From Gammaproteobacteria bacterium (GTDB lineage: Bacteria > Pseudomonadota > Gammaproteobacteria > DRJJ01): a stretch of 22,911 nt of DNA. This document shows, one piece after another, positions 8,132 through 14,681 of this stretch (positions are counted from its first letter, which is position 1; each line of letters starts with the position of its first letter). The notes beneath the pieces were generated by a model. It did not search any database and was not told the DNA's origin. It saw only the letters and a list, made by a program, of their open reading frames with translations. The translations under genes and the position numbers were made by a program. The stretch spans positions 1 to 22,911 of the forward strand of contig DRJJ01000174.1 of the NCBI GenBank assembly GCA_011052255.1. Direction: 5' to 3'.

Positions 8132-8559
8132 AAATCACTCTCCTGATTAATGGCGACATCCTGCCAGTTTTCTCGCCTAATTCGTACAATATCCAGTATT
8201 GACCACGGTATGATCACCAGCGCAGCAAGCGCCCAGGCAATCAAATACCACTTCCAGCCATTACCGGGAATGAAGGTTGCGATGGCTACAAAAAAGCCGG
8301 TGACACCATAAAACCGATACGCCGCCTGCTGGGTGTAATGCCCCACACGCTGATTGGGATGATGACGGTTCATCGCATAAATAATCATCGACCCTCCCAG
8401 CCACAGCAGGCCCAGCGGCAGCGGCAGCAGGATTGCAACGATATTGCCAATGTTAAATAGCTGGGCAGCCTTGCGCGCCGATGCGCCACTGACAAAGGTT
8501 GTCTGGCCTTTGTCAGCTTTTGGCTCAGACTGTTTGACTGAAGCACCGGACTGCGTCAT
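8128..8559 (-). CDS. Unknown multi-TM protein, first gene of the biotin operon
   Basis: 143-residue protein I do not recognise. Residues 1-33 are polar and probably cytoplasmic (rich in Ser, Lys, Gln); then a hydrophobic Pro/Leu/Gly-rich helix (about 38-62), a short His/Asn/Arg loop (AMNRHHPNQRVGHY), and two more helices (about 82-98 and 103-124), with a charged tail RIRRENWQDV. No signal peptide or catalytic motif is visible. Its TGA overlaps the bioB ATG, and it lies directly behind the BirA-like operator and promoter, so it should be co-regulated with biotin synthesis. A role in biotin or precursor handling is possible but only inferred from position; a passenger gene is the alternative. 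Confidence 0.85.
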   Translation of the reverse strand: MTQSGASVKQSEPKADKGQTTFVSGASARKAAQLFNIGNIVAILLPLPLGLLWLGGSMIIYAMNRHHPNQRVGHYTQQAAYRFYGVTGFFVAIATFIPGNGWKWYLIAWALAALVIIPWSILDIVRIRRENWQDVAINQESDL

Positions 8560-8593
8560 CGTAGACCACTAGCTGTATAAATAATGGAAATGA

Positions 8594-8622
8594 ATCATAC
8601 CTGTCAACCTGAATGGACTCAA
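8594..8622 (-). promoter_or_regulatory. Promoter of the biotin operon
   Basis: On the minus strand, TTGAGT (8617-8622) and TATGAT (8594-8599) are separated by exactly 17 bp, a good sigma70 match. Transcription would begin near 8587, about 28 nt before the first codon at 8559. The BirA-like box covers the -35 and the spacer. A second TTGACA (8603-8608) lies within the spacer but lacks a good -10. Confidence 0.65.
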
Positions 8623-8634
8623 TATGGTTTACAA
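8601..8634. promoter_or_regulatory. BirA (biotin repressor) operator
   Basis: CTGTCAACC (8601-8609), 16 bases, GGTTTACAA (8626-8634). The second half-site is a perfect match and the first a 7/9 match to the BirA consensus TTGTAAACC-N16-GGTTTACAA known from the E. coli bio operator, with the same spacing. It overlaps the -35 region of the biotin promoter on the minus strand and the comF start codon (8624-8626) on the plus strand. Repression by BirA bound to biotinyl-AMP is therefore expected. Confidence 0.75.
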
Positions 8635-9334
8635 CTGGATAAATAGTATACAGTCGCGACTTACCCCCGCATTTTGCCTGTTATGTGGCCATGCTGCTGA
8701 ACAGGACCTGCTGTGTCATACCTGCCGAGAGAGCCTGCCGCTGGCCGAAAGCCGCTGCCAGCGCTGCGCGGTATATCTTCCGGCACCAAATGCCTCGCTA
8801 TGCGGTCATTGCATTAGCAAACCACCGCCTCAGGATGCAGCCTACGCCGCATTCCGCTATCGGCCTCCGGTACGCTCTCTGTTGCAAGACCTGAAGTACA
8901 ACCATCGGCTGCATCTGGCCAACTGGCTGGCTGACCGTTTTTGTGAAACCTTAAGCGCAAGTCGCCACCCGATTCAGGTGGATTGCCTGATACCAGTCCC
9001 CCTGCACCCCGGCCGTCAACGATTAAGAGGCTTTAATCAGGCCACCGAGCTGGCTCGACGTATCAGCCGGAATCTGAAGCTGACAATGGAAGCGGGTTGC
9101 TTACAGCGGCGTCGCGCGACGCCCAAACAAACCGGCCTGGATATGCATGCACGTAAACAAAACCTGCGCGGCGCTTTCGATCTGGACAAAAGCAGGCTGC
9201 CAGAACGCTGCGCCCTGGTTGACGACGTGGTGACCACCGGAGCCACTTCGCGAGAACTGGCCACACTACTCAAAAATAACGGCGTAAAGCATGTTGAAAT
9301 CTGGTCGATCGCCCGTGCGGATGCCCCCGGCTGA
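8624..9334 (+). CDS. comF: ComF/GntX family phosphoribosyltransferase-like protein
   Basis: 236-residue protein with the two-part ComF layout. The N-terminus carries four CxxC pairs (Cys18/21, 31/34, 45/48, 60/63), a zinc-ribbon pattern; the C-terminal half is a type I phosphoribosyltransferase domain with the PRPP loop LVDDVVTTGA (198-207) and the IPVPLHPGRQRLRGFNQA stretch (123-140). Homologues support DNA uptake (ComF) or are named GntX, often next to bioH; the exact reaction is not settled. The ATG at 8624 has only a weak ribosome-binding site and lies inside the BirA-like box, so comF expression may be affected by biotin status. A short ACAGG/CCTGT hairpin follows the stop (9334-9347). 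Confidence 0.9.
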   Translation: MVYNWINSIQSRLTPAFCLLCGHAAEQDLLCHTCRESLPLAESRCQRCAVYLPAPNASLCGHCISKPPPQDAAYAAFRYRPPVRSLLQDLKYNHRLHLANWLADRFCETLSASRHPIQVDCLIPVPLHPGRQRLRGFNQATELARRISRNLKLTMEAGCLQRRRATPKQTGLDMHARKQNLRGAFDLDKSRLPERCALVDDVVTTGATSRELATLLKNNGVKHVEIWSIARADAPG

Positions 9335-9507
9335 CAGGTTCTCCTGTTACTCCTTATTAAGTCCCTACAATTCGCGCGACTACTAGTCTATCTGCTAGCA
9401 TAGCTTCCTTGATCAGGCCATGAGATGTCAGGCCTGCCTTGACCCTGGTCGAACGGCCATCCGTTCAGCTACCAGCTTTGTAACAATTGATATGGCTTAA
9501 GATACTT

Positions 9508-10017
9508 ATGAAATACAAATGGCTTTTTATACTGGTTCTGCTCGCAATCAGCACTTTTATTATTTTTGAAAACCAGCACATGGTCAACGCATCGTTCATG
9601 TCTTACCCTCTAAGCATCCATCTCGGCGTTATGCTGATCATCGGCCTGGGACTGGGAATACTCGCTGGCATGTTACTGGGCAATGCAGGCGCGGGATCAC
9701 ACCACCTGCAAGGCAACCGTTCCGGCAATGCCGCGACCAACATCTATGTGGGCAATCTGGCCGACAATACCTCCAACTCGGATCTGGAAAGCACATTCAG
9801 CGCCTACGGTACGGTTAAATCAGTCAATATCATCAAGGATCGGGAAACAGGCTCCCCGCGTGGTTTTGGTTTTATTGAGATGGATAGCTTCGCTGCAGGC
9901 GATGCAGCGATAGCGGCGCTTAACGAGACCGTATTACTGGGTCAGACCATCAATGTTAATCGTGCGCGTGCCAAGCGCCATCGCCGCGGCCCGCAACAGC
10001 GAAATAACAAGAGTTAA
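9508..10017 (+). CDS. Membrane-anchored RRM (RNA-recognition motif) protein
   Basis: 169 aa from ATG 9508 (a TTG at 9487 is an upstream alternative). Two N-terminal hydrophobic helices (about 4-20 and 37-58) flank FENQHMVNASF, resembling the LapA/DUF1049 membrane domain. After a Gly/Ser/Asn linker comes one complete RRM: RNP2 IYVGNL (79-84) and RNP1 RGFGFIEM (118-125), with the usual beta-alpha-beta spacing, then a basic tail (RARAKRHRRGPQQRNNKS). The aromatic residues expected in RNP1 are present, so RNA binding is plausible; both helices put the RRM at the inner face of the membrane. Single-domain bacterial RRM proteins are usually soluble, so the anchor is notable. It appears monocistronic. 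Confidence 0.85.
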   Translation: MKYKWLFILVLLAISTFIIFENQHMVNASFMSYPLSIHLGVMLIIGLGLGILAGMLLGNAGAGSHHLQGNRSGNAATNIYVGNLADNTSNSDLESTFSAYGTVKSVNIIKDRETGSPRGFGFIEMDSFAAGDAAIAALNETVLLGQTINVNRARAKRHRRGPQQRNNKS

Positions 10018-10037
10018 GCCGTAAAGTACTCTTGTTA
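10005..10037 (+). terminator. Perfect 10-bp inverted repeat at the end of the RRM gene
   Basis: TAACAAGAGT (10005-10014) and ACTCTTGTTA (10028-10037) with a 13-nt loop that contains the stop codon. There is no T-tract after it, so it may act as a 3'-end stabiliser, or as a binding site for the gene's own product, rather than a classical terminator. The structure is seen directly; the role is inferred. Confidence 0.45.
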
Positions 10038-10213
10038 ACACCCTCGATAGGGCAACGCAGGACGCAGTTGTCGAGGAGATATCAAGCTGAAATTACATAT
10101 TTTATCCCCTCATACTAACCCTCGGTAACTGCTCCTGAGTCACCCTGGCGGCTGCATCCCTGTATCCGTCTCCCTGGTGGAGAGCACAATTTCATGTTTT
10201 TAATACCGTTGAC

Positions 10214-10241
10214 TTGCAATTCTGATTCGTCAAACTATAAT
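10214..10241 (+). promoter_or_regulatory. Promoter of the tetR gene
   Basis: TTGCAA (10214-10219), 16 bp, TATAAT (10236-10241). The predicted transcription start is near 10248, inside the palindrome at 10244-10255. An alternative -35, TTGACT (10209-10214), would be too far away. Confidence 0.55.
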
Positions 10242-10243
10242 GC

Positions 10244-10255
10244 AGTCAGTTGACT
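10244..10255. promoter_or_regulatory. Possible TetR operator
   Basis: AGTCA (10244-10248), 2 bases, TGACT (10251-10255), directly after the -10 box. The half TTGACT recurs at 10209-10214 just before the -35. A palindrome over the start site of a TetR gene is the usual layout for autorepression. Confidence 0.45.
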
Positions 10256-10278
10256 TACTAATAAAGGTAAATACGTAT

Positions 10279-10878
10279 ATGCCGGCTGCCCGTAACAAAC
10301 GCGAACACCTGATCCAGGCCGCCAAAGACCTGATCCATCGACAGGGCTATAACAAGACAACTCTGGCTGATATCGCAGACAGCTCCGGTGTACCACTAGG
10401 TAACGTTTATTATTATTTCAAAACCAAGGATGACATTGGCTCTGCAGTGATCCATGAGCGTAGCGAAGAACTGGACGACATGTATAAACAATGGGATAAA
10501 CTGCCAAATGCCTCAGACCGTCTCAATGCGCTGCTTGACCTGCCCTTGCAAATGCGTGCTGCCATCACCAGTTCCGGTTGCCCAATCGGCAGTCTGGCAC
10601 AGGAACTTAACAAGGAAAAAAATTACTTGGCACGAGAAGTGGCTCGCTTATTGAATAATCAGGTAAAGTGGGCAGCAGAGCAATTCAGGCAATTAGATAG
10701 TGACCAGCCTGAAGACGACGCGGTGTTTCTGCTATCAACCATACAAGGCTCGTTATTGTTCGCAAATTCGCTGGGGCAGCCTGACACCGTTAACCGACAA
10801 ATAAACCGTTTGCGTAAATGGCTGGAAAATTTCACCGCACCCCACACCAAAAAGCAGGCCCGCAGCGGCCAGAGATAA
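10279..10878 (+). CDS. TetR/AcrR family transcriptional regulator
   Basis: 199 aa from ATG 10279. The N-terminal helix-turn-helix is typical: LIQAAKDLIHRQGYNKTTLA (11-30), DIADSSGVPLGNVYYYFKTK (31-50) and KDDIGSAVI. The ligand domain contains SSGCPIGSLAQELN, a motif seen in one TetR subgroup, with a Cys that could sense electrophiles, though the ligand cannot be told. The open frame extends to 10240, but that ATG lies on the -10 hexamer, so it cannot be in the transcript; AAAGG precedes 10279. The gene has its own promoter and a palindrome. Neighbouring genes on both sides run in the same direction, so the regulated target is not obvious; autoregulation is likely. Confidence 0.9.
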   Translation: MPAARNKREHLIQAAKDLIHRQGYNKTTLADIADSSGVPLGNVYYYFKTKDDIGSAVIHERSEELDDMYKQWDKLPNASDRLNALLDLPLQMRAAITSSGCPIGSLAQELNKEKNYLAREVARLLNNQVKWAAEQFRQLDSDQPEDDAVFLLSTIQGSLLFANSLGQPDTVNRQINRLRKWLENFTAPHTKKQARSGQR

Positions 10879-10898
10879 AACAAAACCGTAACCGGCTA

Positions 10899-10915
10899 TT
10901 GCCTGGGCCAGGCAA
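10899..10915 (+). terminator. Hairpin after tetR
   Basis: TTGCCTG (10899-10905), GGC loop, CAGGCAA (10909-10915): a perfect 7-bp stem about 20 nt after the tetR stop. The following CTGATTATTTAA is only moderately T-rich, so this is a plausible but weak terminator. Confidence 0.45.
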
Positions 10916-10970
10916 CTGATTATTTAACGGAACAATATACATCTACGAGTGTCACAGGTAATAACAGGGA

Positions 10971-11019
10971 ATCACCGTAACCTGGAATAAGTTAGAAAGC
11001 TTACTAACTACGCGGTGAT
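10971..11019 (+). other. Nested inverted repeats upstream of the TusA-like pair
   Basis: Outer arms ATCACCG (10971-10977) and CGGTGAT (11013-11019) enclose inner arms AGTTAG (10990-10995) and CTAACT (11004-11009). If transcribed it would fold into a two-part stem in the leader of the TusA-like genes, about 100 nt before their start. It may be an RNA element or a pair of operator sites; no known riboswitch class is recognised. Confidence 0.35.
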
Positions 11020-11122
11020 AGTCTGCCGATGCACAGATTAATAATCGTCACTAAAAGGCCTGGGTACATCACATGGCAATACCAGTCCCTGGCGACTAAC
11101 ATACAGAAGATGGAGACCCAAA

Positions 11123-11374
11123 ATGGTACCCATAACACAATCGATAGATACTCAGGGTTTAAGCCAGCACCAGCCTTTTTTACGTGCGTTCAGCGCCATG
11201 CGTAAACTGCAATGTGGAGATGTGTTGATGTTATCTACCAGTGAGCCGCAAGCCGATGATGATTTGCAGGCATTTTGCTATCGAACCGGATTTCAACTGA
11301 TCGAGTCAGTGCGCTGTGAAGACGAGTATATCTTTCTGATTCGCAGAAACTGTACCACAGAGCAGGCAGCCTAG
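11123..11374 (+). CDS. TusA-fold protein lacking the CPxP active site (first of pair)
   Basis: 83 residues. The sequence from LRAFSAMRKLQCGDVLMLST through EPQADDDLQAF, a Gly in YRTG and EYIFLIRR follows the TusA/SirA/YedF pattern (helix, G-D/E-V-L strand, D/E-P turn, amphipathic helix, strand ending F-x-I-R-K). TusA proteins carry sulfur on the Cys of a CPxP motif about 17 residues before the G-[DE]-V-L glycine. Here that position (15-18) reads QHQP, so the sulfur-carrying Cys is absent. Other Cys residues (31, 52, 65) are not at that site. ATG 11123 has TGGAGA 7 nt upstream. A related gene follows after 9 nt. Function is unknown; perhaps a regulatory or scaffold relative. Confidence 0.75.
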   Translation: MVPITQSIDTQGLSQHQPFLRAFSAMRKLQCGDVLMLSTSEPQADDDLQAFCYRTGFQLIESVRCEDEYIFLIRRNCTTEQAA

Positions 11375-11383
11375 GAGCACAGC

Positions 11384-11662
11384 ATGTCATTGATTACACA
11401 ACAACTCAGCCTGTATGACCACACACGTTGCCACGTCATCTGCAAGGTAGACAAGGCACTGAATATGCTCGATAGCGGCGAAGTGCTGATGGTCAGCGCC
11501 AACGAGCCTGGCGCCATCTCGGATATCAAAAAAAGTATTTTACGTAGTGGTAATGAAATATTGCGCTTTCTGGATGAAAACCAGGCCTTTACCTTTGTGA
11601 TACGTAAAGGCTCGCTGCACGCAGCCAACGGGTTACAGTCGGCCTGCTCACTACTACACTAG
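11384..11662 (+). CDS. TusA-fold protein lacking the CPxP active site (second of pair)
   Basis: 92 residues, clearly related to its neighbour: KALNMLDSGEVLMVSANEP, SDIKKSILRSGNEILRFLDE and AFTFVIRK match the TusA fold strand by strand, and the G-[DE]-V-L glycine is residue 32 in both. At the CPxP position it reads RCHV (15-18): a Cys is present at 16 but displaced by one residue, and both prolines are gone, so canonical persulfide transfer is doubtful. A short C-terminal extension (SLHAANGLQSACSLLH) is not part of the fold. AGGAG lies 6 nt before ATG 11384; the gap to the first gene is 9 nt, so the two are an operon and may form a heterodimer. Confidence 0.75.
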   Translation: MSLITQQLSLYDHTRCHVICKVDKALNMLDSGEVLMVSANEPGAISDIKKSILRSGNEILRFLDENQAFTFVIRKGSLHAANGLQSACSLLH

Positions 11663-11681
11663 GCCAGCCCCTCACTTGCCC

Positions 11682-11710
11682 CAGCCCGTGCTACTCAGTA
11701 GCATAGGCTG
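11682..11710 (+). terminator. Strong hairpin after the TusA-like pair
   Basis: CAGCC (11682-11686) and GGCTG (11706-11710) close an inner perfect stem TGCTAC (11689-11694) / GTAGCA (11698-11703) with a TCA loop; 11 base pairs with one 2x2 internal loop. No T-tract follows, so it may be a 3'-end stabiliser or a rho-assisted terminator. Confidence 0.45.
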
Positions 11711-11776
11711 TATGCAAACATCTGACTACATCTCACCCCGACACCCTGCCAGACAGACCCCTCCGAACAAGCTCCA

Positions 11777-12331
11777 TTGAATAATCCTGGCAGTGACCAA
11801 TGGCACAATGCACAGGCCTACGCGTACTCACAAAAGCTGAACCTCAGCCAATGGGCCTGGCAATTTTTACGTCGCAACCCGGATTATCACAGCGACTGGC
11901 AATGGTTCTGGCCTTTGTGGCAGTCTCTCGAAAAAGATTACGGTACGCCACCGTCACGAGACTTCAGCCGCTGGAAACAGGATGACCGCCCGGAGCACAT
12001 CGCGCTTGGCTTTGACCTGGACTGCCCACTCTCTGACCAGCTGCAAATAGCCAGGCAATACTTGCTTACACTGCAACGCTCACGCCAGAAAAAAGGCCTG
12101 TTACGGGCACCATGGCTGTCTGCATGGCAGGTTCACTGGACCCGGTTGATACGCCTGCTGGATGCACTGAGCGGACAGGCTGAGCACCAACAAATCCTCG
12201 ACTCGCTCTATCCAGCCGATAGCAATGACAGCAGCTTAATACTTGAGCACGACACCCACCAGGCACTGCTGCTACGCGACCATGATTACCGAACTATCCT
12301 GAAATTTCTTGATAATGATCAAGATAAATGA
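11777..12331 (+). CDS. DUF6499/DUF2285-like protein
   Basis: 184 residues, cytoplasmic, no membrane segment. LSQWAWQFLRRNPDYHSDWQ (about 23-42) strongly resembles the short Trp-rich domain named DUF6499 or transcriptional regulator domain, and GFDLDCPLSDQLQIARQYL (about 78-96) resembles DUF2285. In other proteobacteria this pair often occurs on integrative elements, but no integrase, relaxase or att repeat is visible here. The start is a TTG at 11777; no ATG or GTG is in frame nearby and the ribosome-binding site is poor, so the start is uncertain. Rich in Trp (11 or so residues), Gln and Leu. Biochemical role unknown. Confidence 0.75.
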   Translation: MNNPGSDQWHNAQAYAYSQKLNLSQWAWQFLRRNPDYHSDWQWFWPLWQSLEKDYGTPPSRDFSRWKQDDRPEHIALGFDLDCPLSDQLQIARQYLLTLQRSRQKKGLLRAPWLSAWQVHWTRLIRLLDALSGQAEHQQILDSLYPADSNDSSLILEHDTHQALLLRDHDYRTILKFLDNDQDK

Positions 12332-12384
12332 ATTAATACGCTATATAATTTCTTCAATCGCACGAGCAATCAAGGAACCCGCTC

Positions 12385-12936
12385 ATGGCAAAAGATGATA
12401 AGCAAGCCCTGTTAAAACAACGCTTACAGGAGATGGGTATCATGCAGGCGGACGCTGCATCCAGCGCCGACCCAGTGGCCGCTGCAACAAAAGACAGCGG
12501 CTTTTCAGGCCTGGCCATCATGATGATTATCGCGGCCACCCTGACCGGTGTTTTGATTTACTGGCTGACCGTAAAATTCACTGTTCATCAGAACATGGAC
12601 CATACCAGGTCGCAGGCCGAGATACAGGCAAGTAAACCACCCACCAGCACAGGTTCGGGCCACACACGGATGATGCCATCAGGTACTGACACTGCAAGTC
12701 CCACCGACAGGACTGCTACCAGTACCCCTGCGAATCAGGCAACAAACTCGTCTGCGCCCATGCCAGGACCTCGTGCACCCGCAATCAATAATACATACAG
12801 ACCTGCCTACCCGGCATACCGTGCATATCCATACCCACCCGCGCCACCACGCTACGCTGTACCGCCTTACCCGCGATACTACATGCCGCCTCCCGGCTAC
12901 CCGTATCCTCCGGCACCCTGGCCACCCCGGCGCTAG
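12385..12936 (+). CDS. Unknown single-TM protein with a Pro/Tyr-rich tail
   Basis: 183 residues I do not recognise. A Lys/Gln-rich N-terminus (1-20), an Ala/Asp linker, and one transmembrane helix (about 41-62, SGLAIMMIIAATLTGVLIYW) are followed by a Ser/Thr/Ala-rich low-complexity region (70-130) and a C-terminal stretch dominated by Pro, Tyr, Ala and Arg (about 140-183) with repeated PAY, PPAP and YPYPP units. With no cleavable signal the tail is probably periplasmic (N-in). It may bind SH3-like domains or the cell wall, but that is inference. AAGGA precedes ATG 12385 by 8 nt; TATAAT at about 12344 could be its -10. It converges on the ABC permease gene 37 nt away. Confidence 0.8.
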   Translation: MAKDDKQALLKQRLQEMGIMQADAASSADPVAAATKDSGFSGLAIMMIIAATLTGVLIYWLTVKFTVHQNMDHTRSQAEIQASKPPTSTGSGHTRMMPSGTDTASPTDRTATSTPANQATNSSAPMPGPRAPAINNTYRPAYPAYRAYPYPPAPPRYAVPPYPRYYMPPPGYPYPPAPWPPRR

Positions 12937-12973
12937 TATATTAATTTGACCAAATAAATATTAGCTGGATGAT

Positions 12974-13747
12974 TCAGTTCCTGATTCCGGTTCCACGCTC
13001 CAGCAGGAATAGCGCAAACACAAACAAGCCCACTACAAAGGCAATAATAATCGTATACGCCGTTACCAGCGAGATATCGCTGATGCCGAGAAAGCCAAAA
13101 CGAAACGCATTGATCATATACAACACCGGGTTAAATAACGAAACATGGTGCCAAAAATTATTCAGCATATCGATTGAATAAAAAATTCCACCGAGGTAAG
13201 TCAATGGCGTCAACACGAACGTGGGCACGATAGAAATATCATCAAAACTTTTTGCGTAAATCGCATTTACCAGCCCCGCCATTGAAAACAGCAAGGCGGT
13301 CAATATCACAGTGGTAATCACCACTGTCAGGTTATGAATCTGCATATCTACAAAGAAGGTTGCTACCAGTGTGACGGCAAGACCCACGACCAGACCACGC
13401 ATCAGTCCGCCGGTGATATAGCCAACCAGTATGATCCAGTTAGGTATTGGTGCTACCAGCATTTCATCAATGTTGCCCTGAAATTTGGAGCTATAGAATG
13501 AAGAAACGACATTACCATAGGCGTTGGTAATCACCGACATCAATATTAAACCGGGTACAATAAAGGCAATAAAATCAACACCACCAACCGTGCCAATATG
13601 TGAACCAACCAGATTGCCAAAAATAACAAAGTACAACGCTGTCATAATCATTGCCGGCAACACCGTTTGCACCCAGATGCGCACGAAACGAACAATCTCA
13701 CGAACCACGATAGTCTTGAAAGCAACGTAGTATTCACGTGTTGGCAT
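12974..13747 (-). CDS. yadH: ABC-2 type permease, YadH-like
   Basis: Membrane partner of the ATPase encoded just upstream; an exporter or flippase of unknown substrate in the inner membrane. 257 aa from ATG 13747, the same length as E. coli YadH. Six hydrophobic segments, with the ABC-2 signature region around GNIDEMLVAPIPNWIILVGY and the late motif FNPVLYMINAFRFGFLG. The start at 13747 has AGGAG 6 nt upstream; the frame is open to 13774 but those ATGs sit on or before the ribosome-binding site. It overlaps the ATPase gene by 14 nt, so the two are translated together. Confidence 0.9.
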   Translation of the reverse strand: MPTREYYVAFKTIVVREIVRFVRIWVQTVLPAMIMTALYFVIFGNLVGSHIGTVGGVDFIAFIVPGLILMSVITNAYGNVVSSFYSSKFQGNIDEMLVAPIPNWIILVGYITGGLMRGLVVGLAVTLVATFFVDMQIHNLTVVITTVILTALLFSMAGLVNAIYAKSFDDISIVPTFVLTPLTYLGGIFYSIDMLNNFWHHVSLFNPVLYMINAFRFGFLGISDISLVTAYTIIIAFVVGLFVFALFLLERGTGIRN

Positions 13748-14681
13748 GGGCATCTCCTGGCAGACCATTCTCATTGACTCTGTTCAGAAACAGTTGCTCC
13801 AGACGATTGGATTTGTTGCGCAAACTGGTTACCTCTATTCCATGGTCACTTAATTCACAAAATAAATCGTTCAGGCATTGTTCTCGCACTATCTCAACCT
13901 CAAGCGTATATGAATCAACCAGCCGGGCCGACTGAACCTTTAAGGCCGGCAATTCATTTAGCGGTTTATGCAGATCCAGTATCAGGGTTTCAAACTGTAA
14001 TGAGGTCAGCAGATTTTTCATGCTGGTGTTCTCAACCAGCCGACCCTGGTCAATGATCGCAATATTACGGCACAGACTTTCGGCCTCTTCTAGATAGTGG
14101 GTCGTTAGTATAATGGTCGTACCCTTATTATTTATCTCTCGCATAAATTCCCACATCGAACGACGAATTTCAATATCGACCCCGGCCGTCGGTTCGTCCA
14201 GTATCAGCATGCGTGGTTCATGCACCAGCGCACGCGCAATCATTAAACGACGCTTCATCCCGCCTGAAAGCTCACCCGCCTTACTATGACGTTTGTCCCA
14301 TAATTCCAGTTTTTTAAGATAATACTCAGCGCGTTGCCTGGCCAGGCGACGTTCCAGGCCGTAATAGCCGGCCTGATTAATCAGAATCTCCTGCACCGGC
14401 ACAAAGATATTAAAATTAAATTCCTGTGGCACCAGACCCAGGCAGCGCTTGGCCGCATTGCGCTCCCTGTCGATATCATGCCCGAATATCGAAACCGTGC
14501 CGCCAGAACGATTAACCAGTGATGAAATAATGCCGATAGCAGTGGATTTACCCGCCCCATTAGGCCCGAGTAATGCGAAAAAATCTCCCTCAGCCACCTC
14601 CAGGTCAATGCCTTTCAGGGCTTGAACGTCATTTTTATAGGTCTTGCTCAGCCCTGTTAATTTAAGTGCAATCTTATCCAT
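13734..14681 (-). CDS. yadG: ABC transporter ATP-binding protein, YadG-like
   Basis: ATPase of the YadGH-type exporter. 315 aa. Walker A GPNGAGKS (39-46), Q-loop PQEFNF (85-90), signature LSGGM (138-142), Walker B LILDEPTAG (159-167) and the switch His195 (LTTHYLEE) are all intact. Residues after 220 form the extra C-terminal region seen in this subfamily. The start at 14681 lies 220 nt after the preceding gene's end. In that leader a TATAAT (14757-14762, minus strand) without a good -35 and a GCATC/GATGC hairpin (14727-14740) are visible. The permease follows with a 14-nt overlap. Confidence 0.95.
   Translation of the reverse strand: MDKIALKLTGLSKTYKNDVQALKGIDLEVAEGDFFALLGPNGAGKSTAIGIISSLVNRSGGTVSIFGHDIDRERNAAKRCLGLVPQEFNFNIFVPVQEILINQAGYYGLERRLARQRAEYYLKKLELWDKRHSKAGELSGGMKRRLMIARALVHEPRMLILDEPTAGVDIEIRRSMWEFMREINNKGTTIILTTHYLEEAESLCRNIAIIDQGRLVENTSMKNLLTSLQFETLILDLHKPLNELPALKVQSARLVDSYTLEVEIVREQCLNDLFCELSDHGIEVTSLRNKSNRLEQLFLNRVNENGLPGDAHANT

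Noticed and set aside
9414..9435. TCAGGCC direct repeat / AGGCC-GGCCT inverted repeat before the RRM gene
   Set aside because: Only 5-7 bases per arm and overlapping readings as direct and inverted repeat; expected by chance.
9400..12936. A mobile element or genomic island
   Set aside because: No integrase, transposase, tRNA target or flanking direct repeats are visible; only the DUF2285-like gene hints at it.
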